Source: JAKALX01 sp964508715 (GTDB lineage: Bacteria; Chloroflexota; Dehalococcoidia; Tepidiformales; Tepidiformaceae). From it: 64,000 nucleotides of DNA. Shown here in pieces: positions 1 through 7,792 of this stretch (position 1 is its first letter; every line of letters begins with the position of its first letter). The DNA is taken from assembly GCA_964508715.1 (NCBI GenBank), contig CAZDUX010000001.1, forward strand, positions 186,001 through 250,000, given 5' to 3'. The translations under genes and the position numbers were made by a program. The notes beneath the pieces were generated by a model. That model searched no databases, was not told the DNA's origin, and worked only from the letters and a program-made list of their open reading frames with translations.

Positions 1-1745
1 CATCTGGCCGTTTTGGAGTCACCAGCGAGTACCTGGTGAACGCCGATGAACTCCAGATCAAGATGGCCCAGGGTGCCAAGCCCGGCGAAGGCGGCCAACT
101 CCCGGGCAAGAAGGTCTACCCGTGGATCGCCGCGGTGCGCTATGCAACGCCGGGTGTTGGCCTCATCAGCCCGCCCCCACATCACGATATCTATTCGATC
201 GAAGACCTCGCACAGCTCATCCACGACCTCAAGAACTCGAACCCCCGGGCGCGGATCAGCGTGAAGCTCGTAGCCGAAGTTGGCGTCGGCACCGTCGCGG
301 CCGGGGTTGCAAAGGCGAAGTCCGATGTCGTCCTCATTTCGGGCCACGATGGCGGGACGGGTGCCAGCCCGCTGACTTCGATCAAACATGCAGGTGTTCC
401 CTGGGAGCTTGGCCTCGCCGAGACTCAGCAAACACTCGTTCTGAACAGGCTTCGTGACCGCATCATTGTCCAGGCCGATGGCCAGATGAAGACGGGCCGC
501 GATGTGATAATCGCCGCCCTGCTCGGAGCTGAGGAGTTTGGTTTTGCAACGGCACCGCTCGTCGTGATGGGCTGCGTGATGATGCGCGTCTGCCACCTCG
601 ACACCTGCCCGGTGGGTATCGCCACCCAGAACCCGGTGCTCCGCGCCAGGTTCGAAGGCAAGGCCGAGCATGTCGTGAACTTCTTCCGTTTCATTGCCGA
701 AGAGGTGCGCGAGTATATGGCGCAGCTGGGCTTCCGGACCTTCGATGAGATGGTCGGCCGGAGCGACCTCCTGGACATGCGCCGTGCGGTCGACCACTGG
801 AAGGCCCAGGGCCTCGATCTATCGGCCATCCTCTACCGGCCCGAGGTCGATGAGACGGTCGCCATCCGCAAAGTAGCTGACCAGGACCATGGCCTCGCGA
901 ACGCACTCGACAACGAGCTGATTCGGCTCGCTGCCAACGCACTCGAACGGCGTGAGCCGGTGAGCCTCAACCTGCCAATACGCAACGTCAACCGGACCGT
1001 CGGTACGATGCTCGGCAGCGAGCTCACACGCCGGCATGGCTTTGCGGGCCTGCCCGACGACACCATCGATATCACGTTCAAAGGCTCGGCCGGGCAGAGC
1101 TTCGGGGCGTTCCTCCCCGCGGGAATTACCCTGCGGCTCGAAGGTGATACGAACGACTACGTGGGCAAGGGGCTCTCCGGCGGCAAGCTCGTCGTGTTTC
1201 CGCCGAAGAGCTCGACGTTTGTGGCCGAGGAGAACATCGTCATCGGTAACGTTGCCCTTTATGGGGCCACGAGTGGGGCGGCGTTCTTCCGCGGCGTCGC
1301 TGGTGAGCGCTTCTGCGTGCGGAATTCGGGCGCTGCCGCGGTTGTCGAGGGCACCGGCGACCACGGCTGCGAGTACATGACCGGCGGCCGGGTGGTGATT
1401 ATCGGCAAGACCGGCCGCAACTTCGCAGCAGGTATGAGTGGTGGCCTGGCCTATGTCTTCGATGAAGACGGCACGTTCGCCAATCGCTGCAATATGGAGA
1501 TGGTGAGCCTGGAGGCACTCGAAGAGGAGGAAGACCTCGAACTGGTCCATGGCCTCCTCGAGCGGCACCGGGAGTACACGGGGAGCACCGTCGCCGGCCG
1601 TATCCTCGAGGACTGGCCGGCCCTGGCGGTGAAGTTCGTGCGCGTCATGCCGAATGAGTACCGCCGGGTGCTCCAGGAGCAGCGCCACGCCTCGCTCCAG
1701 CATGCCGAAGGTGAGGGAGATATGGTGGGGGCCGCCCGTGGCTAA
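1..1745 (+). CDS. gltB: Glutamate synthase large subunit, 3' part (truncated by window edge)
   Basis: C-terminal part of the ferredoxin/NADPH-dependent glutamate synthase alpha subunit, which makes glutamate from 2-oxoglutarate and glutamine-derived ammonia. The reading frame is already open at base 3 and reads through the family motif around 'NADELQIKMAQGAKPGEGG', so the gene starts before the window. Visible parts are the FMN-binding synthase domain, with 'GHDGGTGASP' as the phosphate-binding stretch, and the [3Fe-4S] cysteine cluster ('CVMMRVCHLDTCPVG', codons near 572-607). After these comes the right-handed beta-helix GXGXG domain (about bases 1000-1600). The N-terminal glutaminase domain lies outside the window. 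The stop overlaps the gltD start by 8 bp, so the two subunits are translationally coupled. Confidence 0.97.
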   Translation, partial: SGRFGVTSEYLVNADELQIKMAQGAKPGEGGQLPGKKVYPWIAAVRYATPGVGLISPPPHHDIYSIEDLAQLIHDLKNSNPRARISVKLVAEVGVGTVAAGVAKAKSDVVLISGHDGGTGASPLTSIKHAGVPWELGLAETQQTLVLNRLRDRIIVQADGQMKTGRDVIIAALLGAEEFGFATAPLVVMGCVMMRVCHLDTCPVGIATQNPVLRARFEGKAEHVVNFFRFIAEEVREYMAQLGFRTFDEMVGRSDLLDMRRAVDHWKAQGLDLSAILYRPEVDETVAIRKVADQDHGLANALDNELIRLAANALERREPVSLNLPIRNVNRTVGTMLGSELTRRHGFAGLPDDTIDITFKGSAGQSFGAFLPAGITLRLEGDTNDYVGKGLSGGKLVVFPPKSSTFVAEENIVIGNVALYGATSGAAFFRGVAGERFCVRNSGAAAVVEGTGDHGCEYMTGGRVVIIGKTGRNFAAGMSGGLAYVFDEDGTFANRCNMEMVSLEALEEEEDLELVHGLLERHREYTGSTVAGRILEDWPALAVKFVRVMPNEYRRVLQEQRHASLQHAEGEGDMVGAARG

Positions 1746-3171
1746 GATAACCGGCTTCATGGAGTTCACGCGTCAGCTGCCTCCTCGACGGCCCGTCGAG
1801 GAGCGTAAGCAGGACTGGCTCGAGGTTTACGAAGAGTGGCCGATCCAGAAGCTGCGCGACCAGGCGGCGCGGTGCATGGATTGCGGTATCCCGTTCTGCC
1901 ACCAGGGCTGCCCACTCGGAAACATCATCCCCGATTGGAACGATCTCGTGTACCGCGGACTGTGGCGCGACGCGATGGACCGCCTCCATGCAACGAACAA
2001 CTTCCCGGAGTTCACCGGCCGCCTCTGCCCGGCACCATGTGAAACGGCATGCGTCCTCGGCATCAACAGTGACCCGGTCACTATCAAGCAGGTTGAGTAC
2101 ACGATCGTTGAACGCGCCTGGGCCGAGGGCTGGAACAAGCCGCAGCCGCCTGCCGTCAGGACTGGCAAACTCGTCGCGATCATTGGGTCGGGGCCAGCCG
2201 GTCTCGCAGCCGCCCAACAGCTTGCCAGGGCCGGGCATTCGGTCACGGTATTCGAACGCGCTGACCGAATTGGCGGGCTGCTTCGCTACGGCATCCCGGA
2301 TTTCAAGATGGAGAAGCATGTCATCGACCGTCGACTGGCCCAGATGGAGGCAGAAGGAGTGATCTTCAAGCCTTCCACGAACGTCGGCCAGGATATCGAT
2401 GCGCGTGAACTGCTCAGCCAGTTCGATGCCGTGCTACTCGCCGGGGGTTCAACCATACCCCGGGATCTCGATGTACCGGGGCGCGACCTCGATGGTGTTC
2501 ACTTCGCGATGGACTACCTGCCGCAGCAAAACAAGGAGAACGCTGGTGACATCGTGCCCGGCAAGATCGACGCCAGCGGCAAGCGAGTCATTATCCTCGG
2601 CGGCGGTGACACTGGTGCCGACTGCCTTGGGACGGCAATCCGCCAGGGTGCAAGAGAGATCCTCCAGTACGAGTTACTGCCGAAGCCACCGCTGAGCCGC
2701 CCCGAACACCAGCCGTGGCCACAGTACCCGATGATCTACCGGGTCACTTCAGCCCACGAAGAAGGAGGGGAACGGGACTACGCCATTCTCACGAAATCGC
2801 TGTCGGGCGAGGGCGGTGTTCTCGAGAAGCTCCACGGCGTTCGCCTCGAGTGGATGAACGAGAACGGACGCCAGGTCATGAAAGAGGTCCCCGGCTCGGA
2901 GTTCGAAGAGGACGTCGACCTGATCTTTCTTGCTATGGGCTTCCTTGGCCCCGAGAAGAAGGGAATGCTCGAACAGCTTGGTGTCGCCATTGACGGCCGT
3001 GGAAACGTCATTGCGGATGAAAACAAGATGACCAATATCCCCGGCATCTTCACCGCCGGTGACATGACCCGGGGCCAGTCGCTCATTGTCTGGGCGATTT
3101 ACGAGGGTCGGATGGCTGCCAGGGGGATCGACGAGTTCCTGATGGGTGATACCGCGCTGCCGATGCAGTAG
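1738..3171 (+). CDS. gltD: Glutamate synthase small (beta) subunit
   Basis: NADPH-oxidising partner of GltB, 477 aa. It passes electrons through FAD and two [4Fe-4S] clusters to the large subunit. The N-terminal cysteines that bind the clusters are C46, C49, C54, C58 and C97, C101, C105. The FAD dinucleotide fold is 'IIGSGPAGLAAA' near residue 148 and the NADPH fold is 'ILGGGDTGADC' near residue 285. The GTG at 1738 is chosen because 'MAKITGFMEFTRQLPP' matches the family N-terminus, a 'ggtgggg' ribosome site sits just upstream, and the start overlaps gltB as usual for this operon. An in-frame ATG at 1654 would add 28 unrelated residues read from inside gltB. Confidence 0.96.
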   Translation: MAKITGFMEFTRQLPPRRPVEERKQDWLEVYEEWPIQKLRDQAARCMDCGIPFCHQGCPLGNIIPDWNDLVYRGLWRDAMDRLHATNNFPEFTGRLCPAPCETACVLGINSDPVTIKQVEYTIVERAWAEGWNKPQPPAVRTGKLVAIIGSGPAGLAAAQQLARAGHSVTVFERADRIGGLLRYGIPDFKMEKHVIDRRLAQMEAEGVIFKPSTNVGQDIDARELLSQFDAVLLAGGSTIPRDLDVPGRDLDGVHFAMDYLPQQNKENAGDIVPGKIDASGKRVIILGGGDTGADCLGTAIRQGAREILQYELLPKPPLSRPEHQPWPQYPMIYRVTSAHEEGGERDYAILTKSLSGEGGVLEKLHGVRLEWMNENGRQVMKEVPGSEFEEDVDLIFLAMGFLGPEKKGMLEQLGVAIDGRGNVIADENKMTNIPGIFTAGDMTRGQSLIVWAIYEGRMAARGIDEFLMGDTALPMQ

Positions 3172-3252
3172 CCAGCACCGATCGACTGGGGAAGGTGGGG
3201 AAAGGGGGTGTCGAGGCCGGTACGAAGTTCTCGCACCCTCCCACCATCAGGG

Positions 3253-3834
3253 TTAATTGCCCTGCTGCCTGGCGGCGGGGCCAAGCAGCGACTCATGTGG
3301 GATCGGCTTCGCCGGCACGCCTACCGCTGTGCAGTTCTCCGGGATACTGGTTATCACTACCGCGTTTGCGCCGATGCGGCAGTTGTCGCCGACCCCAATG
3401 TGCCCAAGGATCTTCGCGCCTGTGCCGATGAACACGAACCGGCCGATCCATGGCCCCTGGATGCTGGCGTCCGGTCCGCCCGTGTTCAGGCCGATGGTGA
3501 CGAACGGAGCGATGGAACAGAGCGGCCCGATCTTCGTCTCGCCGTCGATGACGACATGGCCGTGATTGATGAGTAACCCCGGGCCGATCTGCACCCGGTC
3601 GCCAATACTCACTCCCGCAATGGACATCGTCAGCTGACGGCATATCCCTGGCACGAGTGGAAGGCGATGCGCGCGAGCCCACACCTGGAAGCGGTAAATC
3701 AGCACAACGAGCAGCGGCGGTGACAGCACGATCGCGGCTGCCGCCTCGGCGCGGGGCCCCAGCCGTTTTCGTACTCCGGGCACGCTGTGCCAACGCACGC
3801 CGCGTTGGATGTCCTCGCGAACGTTCTCGAACAC
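3253..3834 (-). CDS. Serine O-acetyltransferase-like hexapeptide transferase
   Basis: A 193-aa left-handed beta-helix acyltransferase related to CysE, which acetylates serine for cysteine synthesis. The C-terminal half carries hexapeptide repeats ('IGDRVQIGPGLLINHGHVV', 'IGTGAKILGHIGVGDNCRI'), the family's conserved 'NHGHVVI' region and the closing 'VGVPAKPI'. Residues about 35-55 are hydrophobic and may form a membrane-associated helix. It is shorter than E. coli CysE (about 273 aa), as in many CysE-like proteins. The start is GTG. It is transcribed away from hflX and has no cysteine synthase beside it, so the acceptor could also be a sugar or other hydroxyl. Family call firm, substrate less so. 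Confidence 0.85.
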   Translation of the reverse strand: MFENVREDIQRGVRWHSVPGVRKRLGPRAEAAAAIVLSPPLLVVLIYRFQVWARAHRLPLVPGICRQLTMSIAGVSIGDRVQIGPGLLINHGHVVIDGETKIGPLCSIAPFVTIGLNTGGPDASIQGPWIGRFVFIGTGAKILGHIGVGDNCRIGANAVVITSIPENCTAVGVPAKPIPHESLLGPAARQQGN

Positions 3835-3914
3835 TCGCCGAACCTAGGGCACGGGAGTGGAAGACGCAAACGCTCGTTTTCGGGCCTCGCCTGGCGTTGT
3901 ACCCTAGGAAGTGA

Positions 3915-5114
3915 ATGACAAAGACCCTTCACTCGACCGCGAAGATTACTGACCGCGCATATCTCGTTGCCGCTGATACCCGCGGAGCCCTCCTCCCCGC
4001 CGAAGAATCGATTGATGAGCTTGCCGAACTCACGCGCACTGCCGGTGCCGAGGTGGTCGGCATGACGACGCAGAAGCTCGATCACCCGGTCGCTGCCACG
4101 TATATCGGCTCGGGGAAGCTCGAAGAAGTCGTCCAGGAATGCAGGCGGCTCGGCGCCAACGTAGTCATTTTCGATGACGAGCTTTCACCTTCTCAGCAGC
4201 GAAACCTGGAACGGGCAGTTGGGGTGAAGGTCATCGACCGGACAGCGCTCATTCTCGATATCTTCGCCACGCGTGCCCAGACACGTGAAGGCTCCCTCCA
4301 GGTTGCACTTGCCCAGCACCAGTACCTGCTGCCGCGACTTGCCGGCCAGTGGGCTCACCTCGAGCGCATGGAGGGTGCGATCGGTACGCGCGGGCCCGGT
4401 GAAACCCAGATTGAGACTGACCGCCGCCTCATCCGTGGCCGAATTGCGAAGATCAAGCGCGACCTCGAAGAAGTGCGGACCCAGCGCGACCTCTATCGCC
4501 GCCGCCGGGCACGAAATGGGGTCCCGGTTGTCGCGCTCGTTGGCTACACGAACGCCGGGAAGTCGACTCTCATGCGCACCCTCTCCGGTGCCGATGTGCT
4601 TGCCGAGGACAGGCTGTTCGCGACACTCGATCCGGTCACTCGCCGTCTCCGGCTACCTTCGGGCGAGGTCGTCCTCCTGACCGATACCGTGGGGTTCATC
4701 CAGAAACTGCCGACCGAACTCGTCGCGGCATTCCGTGCCACCCTCGAGGAACTCGCAGAGGCGGACCTGCTGCTCCATGTCATCGATATCTCGCACCAGA
4801 ATGCGTTCGAGCACACACAGGCTGTCGACAAGACGCTTGCGGACCTTGGCGTCGCGGACAAGCCTCGCCTGCTGGCGCTCAATAAGGTGGACCTCCTGCG
4901 AACCGAGGAGGGCGTACCTGTGGCTGATTTCGATGAGGCAAGGGAAGCCATTCACGGAGCCGGCGCACCACCTTCGAACGTCGTCCTGATTTCGGCCGAA
5001 AAACGCTGGGGCCTGGATCTCCTGTTGCGGCGGATAGAGGCAGGATTGGATGGTGATCTCGATGAAGATGAGGCGATCAGCGATCTCTTTGCCAGCCGTG
5101 CAGCCGCGGTTTGA
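3915..5114 (+). CDS. hflX: Ribosome-associated GTPase HflX
   Basis: A 399-aa HflX-family GTPase; in other bacteria it binds the 50S subunit and splits or rescues stalled ribosomes under stress. The N-terminal HflX domain includes 'GSGKLEEV' and the family signature 'GPGETQIETDRR', followed by a coiled-coil linker. The G domain has G1 'GYTNAGKST' (about residues 208-216), switch 'FATLDPVTR', G3 'DTVGF' and G4 'NKVD' (about 321). The ATG at 3915 follows an 'aggaag' ribosome site. It stands alone between a divergent acetyltransferase and the CoA-transferase pair 32 bp downstream. Confidence 0.95.
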   Translation: MTKTLHSTAKITDRAYLVAADTRGALLPAEESIDELAELTRTAGAEVVGMTTQKLDHPVAATYIGSGKLEEVVQECRRLGANVVIFDDELSPSQQRNLERAVGVKVIDRTALILDIFATRAQTREGSLQVALAQHQYLLPRLAGQWAHLERMEGAIGTRGPGETQIETDRRLIRGRIAKIKRDLEEVRTQRDLYRRRRARNGVPVVALVGYTNAGKSTLMRTLSGADVLAEDRLFATLDPVTRRLRLPSGEVVLLTDTVGFIQKLPTELVAAFRATLEELAEADLLLHVIDISHQNAFEHTQAVDKTLADLGVADKPRLLALNKVDLLRTEEGVPVADFDEAREAIHGAGAPPSNVVLISAEKRWGLDLLLRRIEAGLDGDLDEDEAISDLFASRAAAV

Positions 5115-5146
5115 ATCCGCGCGGATAACCCGGTAGAACAGTTCGT

Positions 5147-6427
5147 GTGACCACCCCCGAAGCTCCGCCAATTCCGTTCCCCCATCCTGCCGGGCCGCTC
5201 AGCGGTTACCGCGTGATCGACCTCGCTGACGAAAAGGGACAGCTCTGTGCACGGCTCCTTGCCGAGATGGGTGCAGACGTCATCAAGGTGGAGCCGCGTG
5301 ATGGTGACCCGGCGCGCCACCACGGCCCCTTCTTCAGGGGCGAAGAAGGCAAGGACAACAGCCTTTTCTGGTGGGCCATGAACGCCGGCAAACGGTCGGT
5401 GACGGCCGAGCTTCGTCTCGAACCGGGCCGTGAGATCGTTCGGAAGCTCATCGCCGGTGCCGACATGCTGATCGAGACCTTCAAACCCGGAGAAGCCGGG
5501 ACTATGGGGTTCGATTACGCGCACACGGGTACGCTCAACCCCGGGCTCATCCATGTCAGCATTACCAACTTCGGGCTGACCGGTCCGTACAAGGACCTCG
5601 AAGCCACCGATATTGTCGCATCGGCAATGGGCGGCCATATGTACCTGAACGGCGATGACGAGCGTGGGCCAGTGCGGACGACGGCACCACAAGCATGGGC
5701 ACAGGTGAACTTCCAGGCCCTGACGGGAGCACTCATCGCACTCTATGCGCGGGGTGTGAATGATGGCGTGGGCCAGCACGTTGATGTCTCGATGCAGGAG
5801 GCGATGGCGAATGCGATGGATAACGCCCAGGCCACCTGGGACATCCGGAAAGTGAACGTTCGTGGCCCGGGCATACGTCGCATGGCATCGGGGACCCTCG
5901 GCCCGCGTTACCTGTTCGAGGCGTCCGATGGCTGGCTGGCGGCACTCCAGGTAGGAGGGCTCATTGGGCCACGAGCGTCGTCGGTCATCGATTGGCTCGC
6001 GGAGGCTGGTGAGGCGCGTGGGCTCGATACGCCCGAATGGCGTGCCAGGCTGACCGCCGCTGTCCCCCTCTCGCAGGAGGACCGGGCGTACGTGGAAGAC
6101 ACCCTCATGCAGTTCACGAGAACGCGTAAGAAAGAAGAGCTCGTCGCCGAGGCGCAGCGCCGGGGCCAGGGCTGGGCGCCCGTGTTCGGTCCCCGGGAGA
6201 TTGTCGAGAGCAAGCAACTCGCGGGCCGGGAGTACTGGATTCGTGTCCAGCATGAAGATCTCGGGGAGTCGTTTATCTATCCTGGTGCGCCCTGGAAGGC
6301 GAGCGAGACTCCCTGGCAGCAGCGCGGACGTGCCCCCCATATTGGCGAACATAATGCGCAGGTCTATGCAGAGCTGGGCTTCGATGAGTCCGAACTGCGC
6401 CGGTTGAAGCTGCGGATGGTGATTTGA
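5147..6427 (+). CDS. Class III (CaiB/BaiF) CoA-transferase, first subunit
   Basis: A 426-aa family III CoA-transferase, a group that moves CoA between carboxylic acids. The N-terminus 'LSGYRVIDLADEKGQLCARL', 'AEMGADVIKVE' and 'GKRSVTAEL' are family hallmarks. By alignment to formyl-CoA transferase, the catalytic aspartate should fall in 'DVSMQEAM', where this protein has Glu218 rather than Asp. The next gene overlaps by 4 bp and keeps the Asp. This fits heteromeric class III enzymes such as succinyl-CoA:benzylsuccinate or succinyl-CoA:malate transferases, where one partner may be non-catalytic. Starts with GTG at 5147. Substrate unknown. Confidence 0.88.
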   Translation: MTTPEAPPIPFPHPAGPLSGYRVIDLADEKGQLCARLLAEMGADVIKVEPRDGDPARHHGPFFRGEEGKDNSLFWWAMNAGKRSVTAELRLEPGREIVRKLIAGADMLIETFKPGEAGTMGFDYAHTGTLNPGLIHVSITNFGLTGPYKDLEATDIVASAMGGHMYLNGDDERGPVRTTAPQAWAQVNFQALTGALIALYARGVNDGVGQHVDVSMQEAMANAMDNAQATWDIRKVNVRGPGIRRMASGTLGPRYLFEASDGWLAALQVGGLIGPRASSVIDWLAEAGEARGLDTPEWRARLTAAVPLSQEDRAYVEDTLMQFTRTRKKEELVAEAQRRGQGWAPVFGPREIVESKQLAGREYWIRVQHEDLGESFIYPGAPWKASETPWQQRGRAPHIGEHNAQVYAELGFDESELRRLKLRMVI

Positions 6428-7713
6428 TGATGGACCCGAAGAAGCCGTTCACCGGGTTGCGTGTGGCCGACCTTGCCTGGGTGGGAGTCGGGCCCACCGT
6501 CTCCAAATACCTGGCCGACCACGGCGCCGAGGTTATCCGTGTTGAATCGAGCACGTACCCCGAGGCGCTGCGGCGTGTTGGTCCGTTTGTGAATGACGAG
6601 CCGGGGATCGACAACTCCGGCTATTTCGCGAACTTCAACAGCTCGAAGCTCGGAATGTCGGTGAACCTCAAGCATCCCCGTGGCCCCGAACTCGTGAAGC
6701 GGCTCGTGGCAACGTGCGACGTGGTCACCGAGTCGTTCACGCCGGGAACGATGGAACGCTTCGGGCTCGAGTACGATGCGCTCCGCAAGATCCGCCCGGA
6801 CCTCGTGATGATCTCGATGCCGCTCTATGGCCAGACGGGTCCGTGGTCGGGATACAGTGGCTACGGGCATGTGCTCCAGGCCGCCGCTGGATACAACCAC
6901 CTCACCGGATGGCCCGATGGAGAGCCGATTGGCACCGGGATCGCCTATACCGACTTCCTCGTGCCACACCTTGCGGCGGCTGCACTGGTGGCCGCCCTCG
7001 ATTATCGGCGGCGAACCGGGATCGGCCAGTACATCGACTTCAGCCAGTTGGATGCTGCGGTCCATGGTCTCGGTACGGCGATTCTCGATTGGACTGCCAA
7101 TGCACATGAACAGAACCGGCTCGGGAATCATGACCCCGAGGCAGCGCCTCACAATGCCTACAGGTGCCGGGATGGCCGCTGGGTCGTGATCGCCTGTGCC
7201 ACTGAGAAGCACTGGGAAGGGTTGAAGGCCGCTCTTGGGCGTCCCGAGTGGTGCGACATGGAGCGTATGCGGCGCCGCTGGCAGCGTATCAATGAGCTCA
7301 AGGAACTCGACCGTCACCTTGGATTCTGGTTCGAAGATTTCACGCGGCTTGAAAACGAGGCAGCGCTTCAGACAGAGGAAGGCTTCGAGGGTCCGCCCGT
7401 TCGCAAGTACACGACGAAGGAAGTGGTCGAACTCTTCCAGTCCTTCGGCGTACCGTGCGGGATGGTCCAGTCGCCCGAGGAGATGCATGCTGACCCGCAG
7501 CTTGCGCACCGCCACCACTACTGGACCCTCGATCACCCGGTCATGGGTGCCCGAACCTACGATGCTCCTGCGTTTCGCCTTTCGAAGACTCCGACAGAAC
7601 TGACAAAGGCCGCGCCCTGCCTGGGCGAGGACAATGAATACGTCTACCGTGATCTCCTGGGGTTGAGCCAGGAAGAGTTCATCGAATTGCTCGCGGATGG
7701 TGCGTTCGAGTAG
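6424..7713 (+). CDS. Class III (CaiB/BaiF) CoA-transferase, second subunit
   Basis: A 429-aa paralogue of the preceding gene. The ATG overlaps the upstream stop by 4 bp, so the two are translationally coupled and probably form a heteromer. Family motifs: 'FTGLRVADLAWVGVGPTVS', 'DHGAEVIRVES' and 'LVATCDVVTESFTPG'. The region 'GQYIDFSQLDAAV' carries Asp210 at the position expected for the nucleophile that forms the acyl-anhydride and glutamyl-CoA-like intermediates. It ends 28 bp before a strong hairpin terminator. Substrate cannot be told from sequence; dicarboxylate or aromatic-degradation acids are typical for paired enzymes. Confidence 0.88.
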   Translation: MMMDPKKPFTGLRVADLAWVGVGPTVSKYLADHGAEVIRVESSTYPEALRRVGPFVNDEPGIDNSGYFANFNSSKLGMSVNLKHPRGPELVKRLVATCDVVTESFTPGTMERFGLEYDALRKIRPDLVMISMPLYGQTGPWSGYSGYGHVLQAAAGYNHLTGWPDGEPIGTGIAYTDFLVPHLAAAALVAALDYRRRTGIGQYIDFSQLDAAVHGLGTAILDWTANAHEQNRLGNHDPEAAPHNAYRCRDGRWVVIACATEKHWEGLKAALGRPEWCDMERMRRRWQRINELKELDRHLGFWFEDFTRLENEAALQTEEGFEGPPVRKYTTKEVVELFQSFGVPCGMVQSPEEMHADPQLAHRHHYWTLDHPVMGARTYDAPAFRLSKTPTELTKAAPCLGEDNEYVYRDLLGLSQEEFIELLADGAFE

Positions 7714-7740
7714 GAACGGCTACGGGCAGAACGAAGAAGA

Positions 7741-7770
7741 AAGGCCCCGGTCTGAGCTGACCGGGGCCTT
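7741..7770. terminator. Strong bidirectional hairpin terminator
   Basis: A perfect 12-bp stem ('aaggccccggtc' / 'gaccggggcctt') with a 6-nt loop, flanked by A-rich and T-containing ends. It lies between the convergent ends of the CoA-transferase pair (stop at 7713) and the cupredoxin gene (stop at 7793), so it can serve both strands. Confidence 0.9.
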
Positions 7771-7792
7771 TGGTGCTGCACTCACTTGCTCG

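Noticed and set aside
819..1769. Long minus-strand frame (316 codons) opposite gltB
   Set aside because: Lies fully antisense to clearly conserved gltB sequence; GC-rich codons leave mirror frames open. No family similarity or ribosome site.
4952..6352. Minus-strand frame of 466 codons
   Set aside because: Antisense to hflX and the first CoA-transferase; composition is that of a shadow frame.
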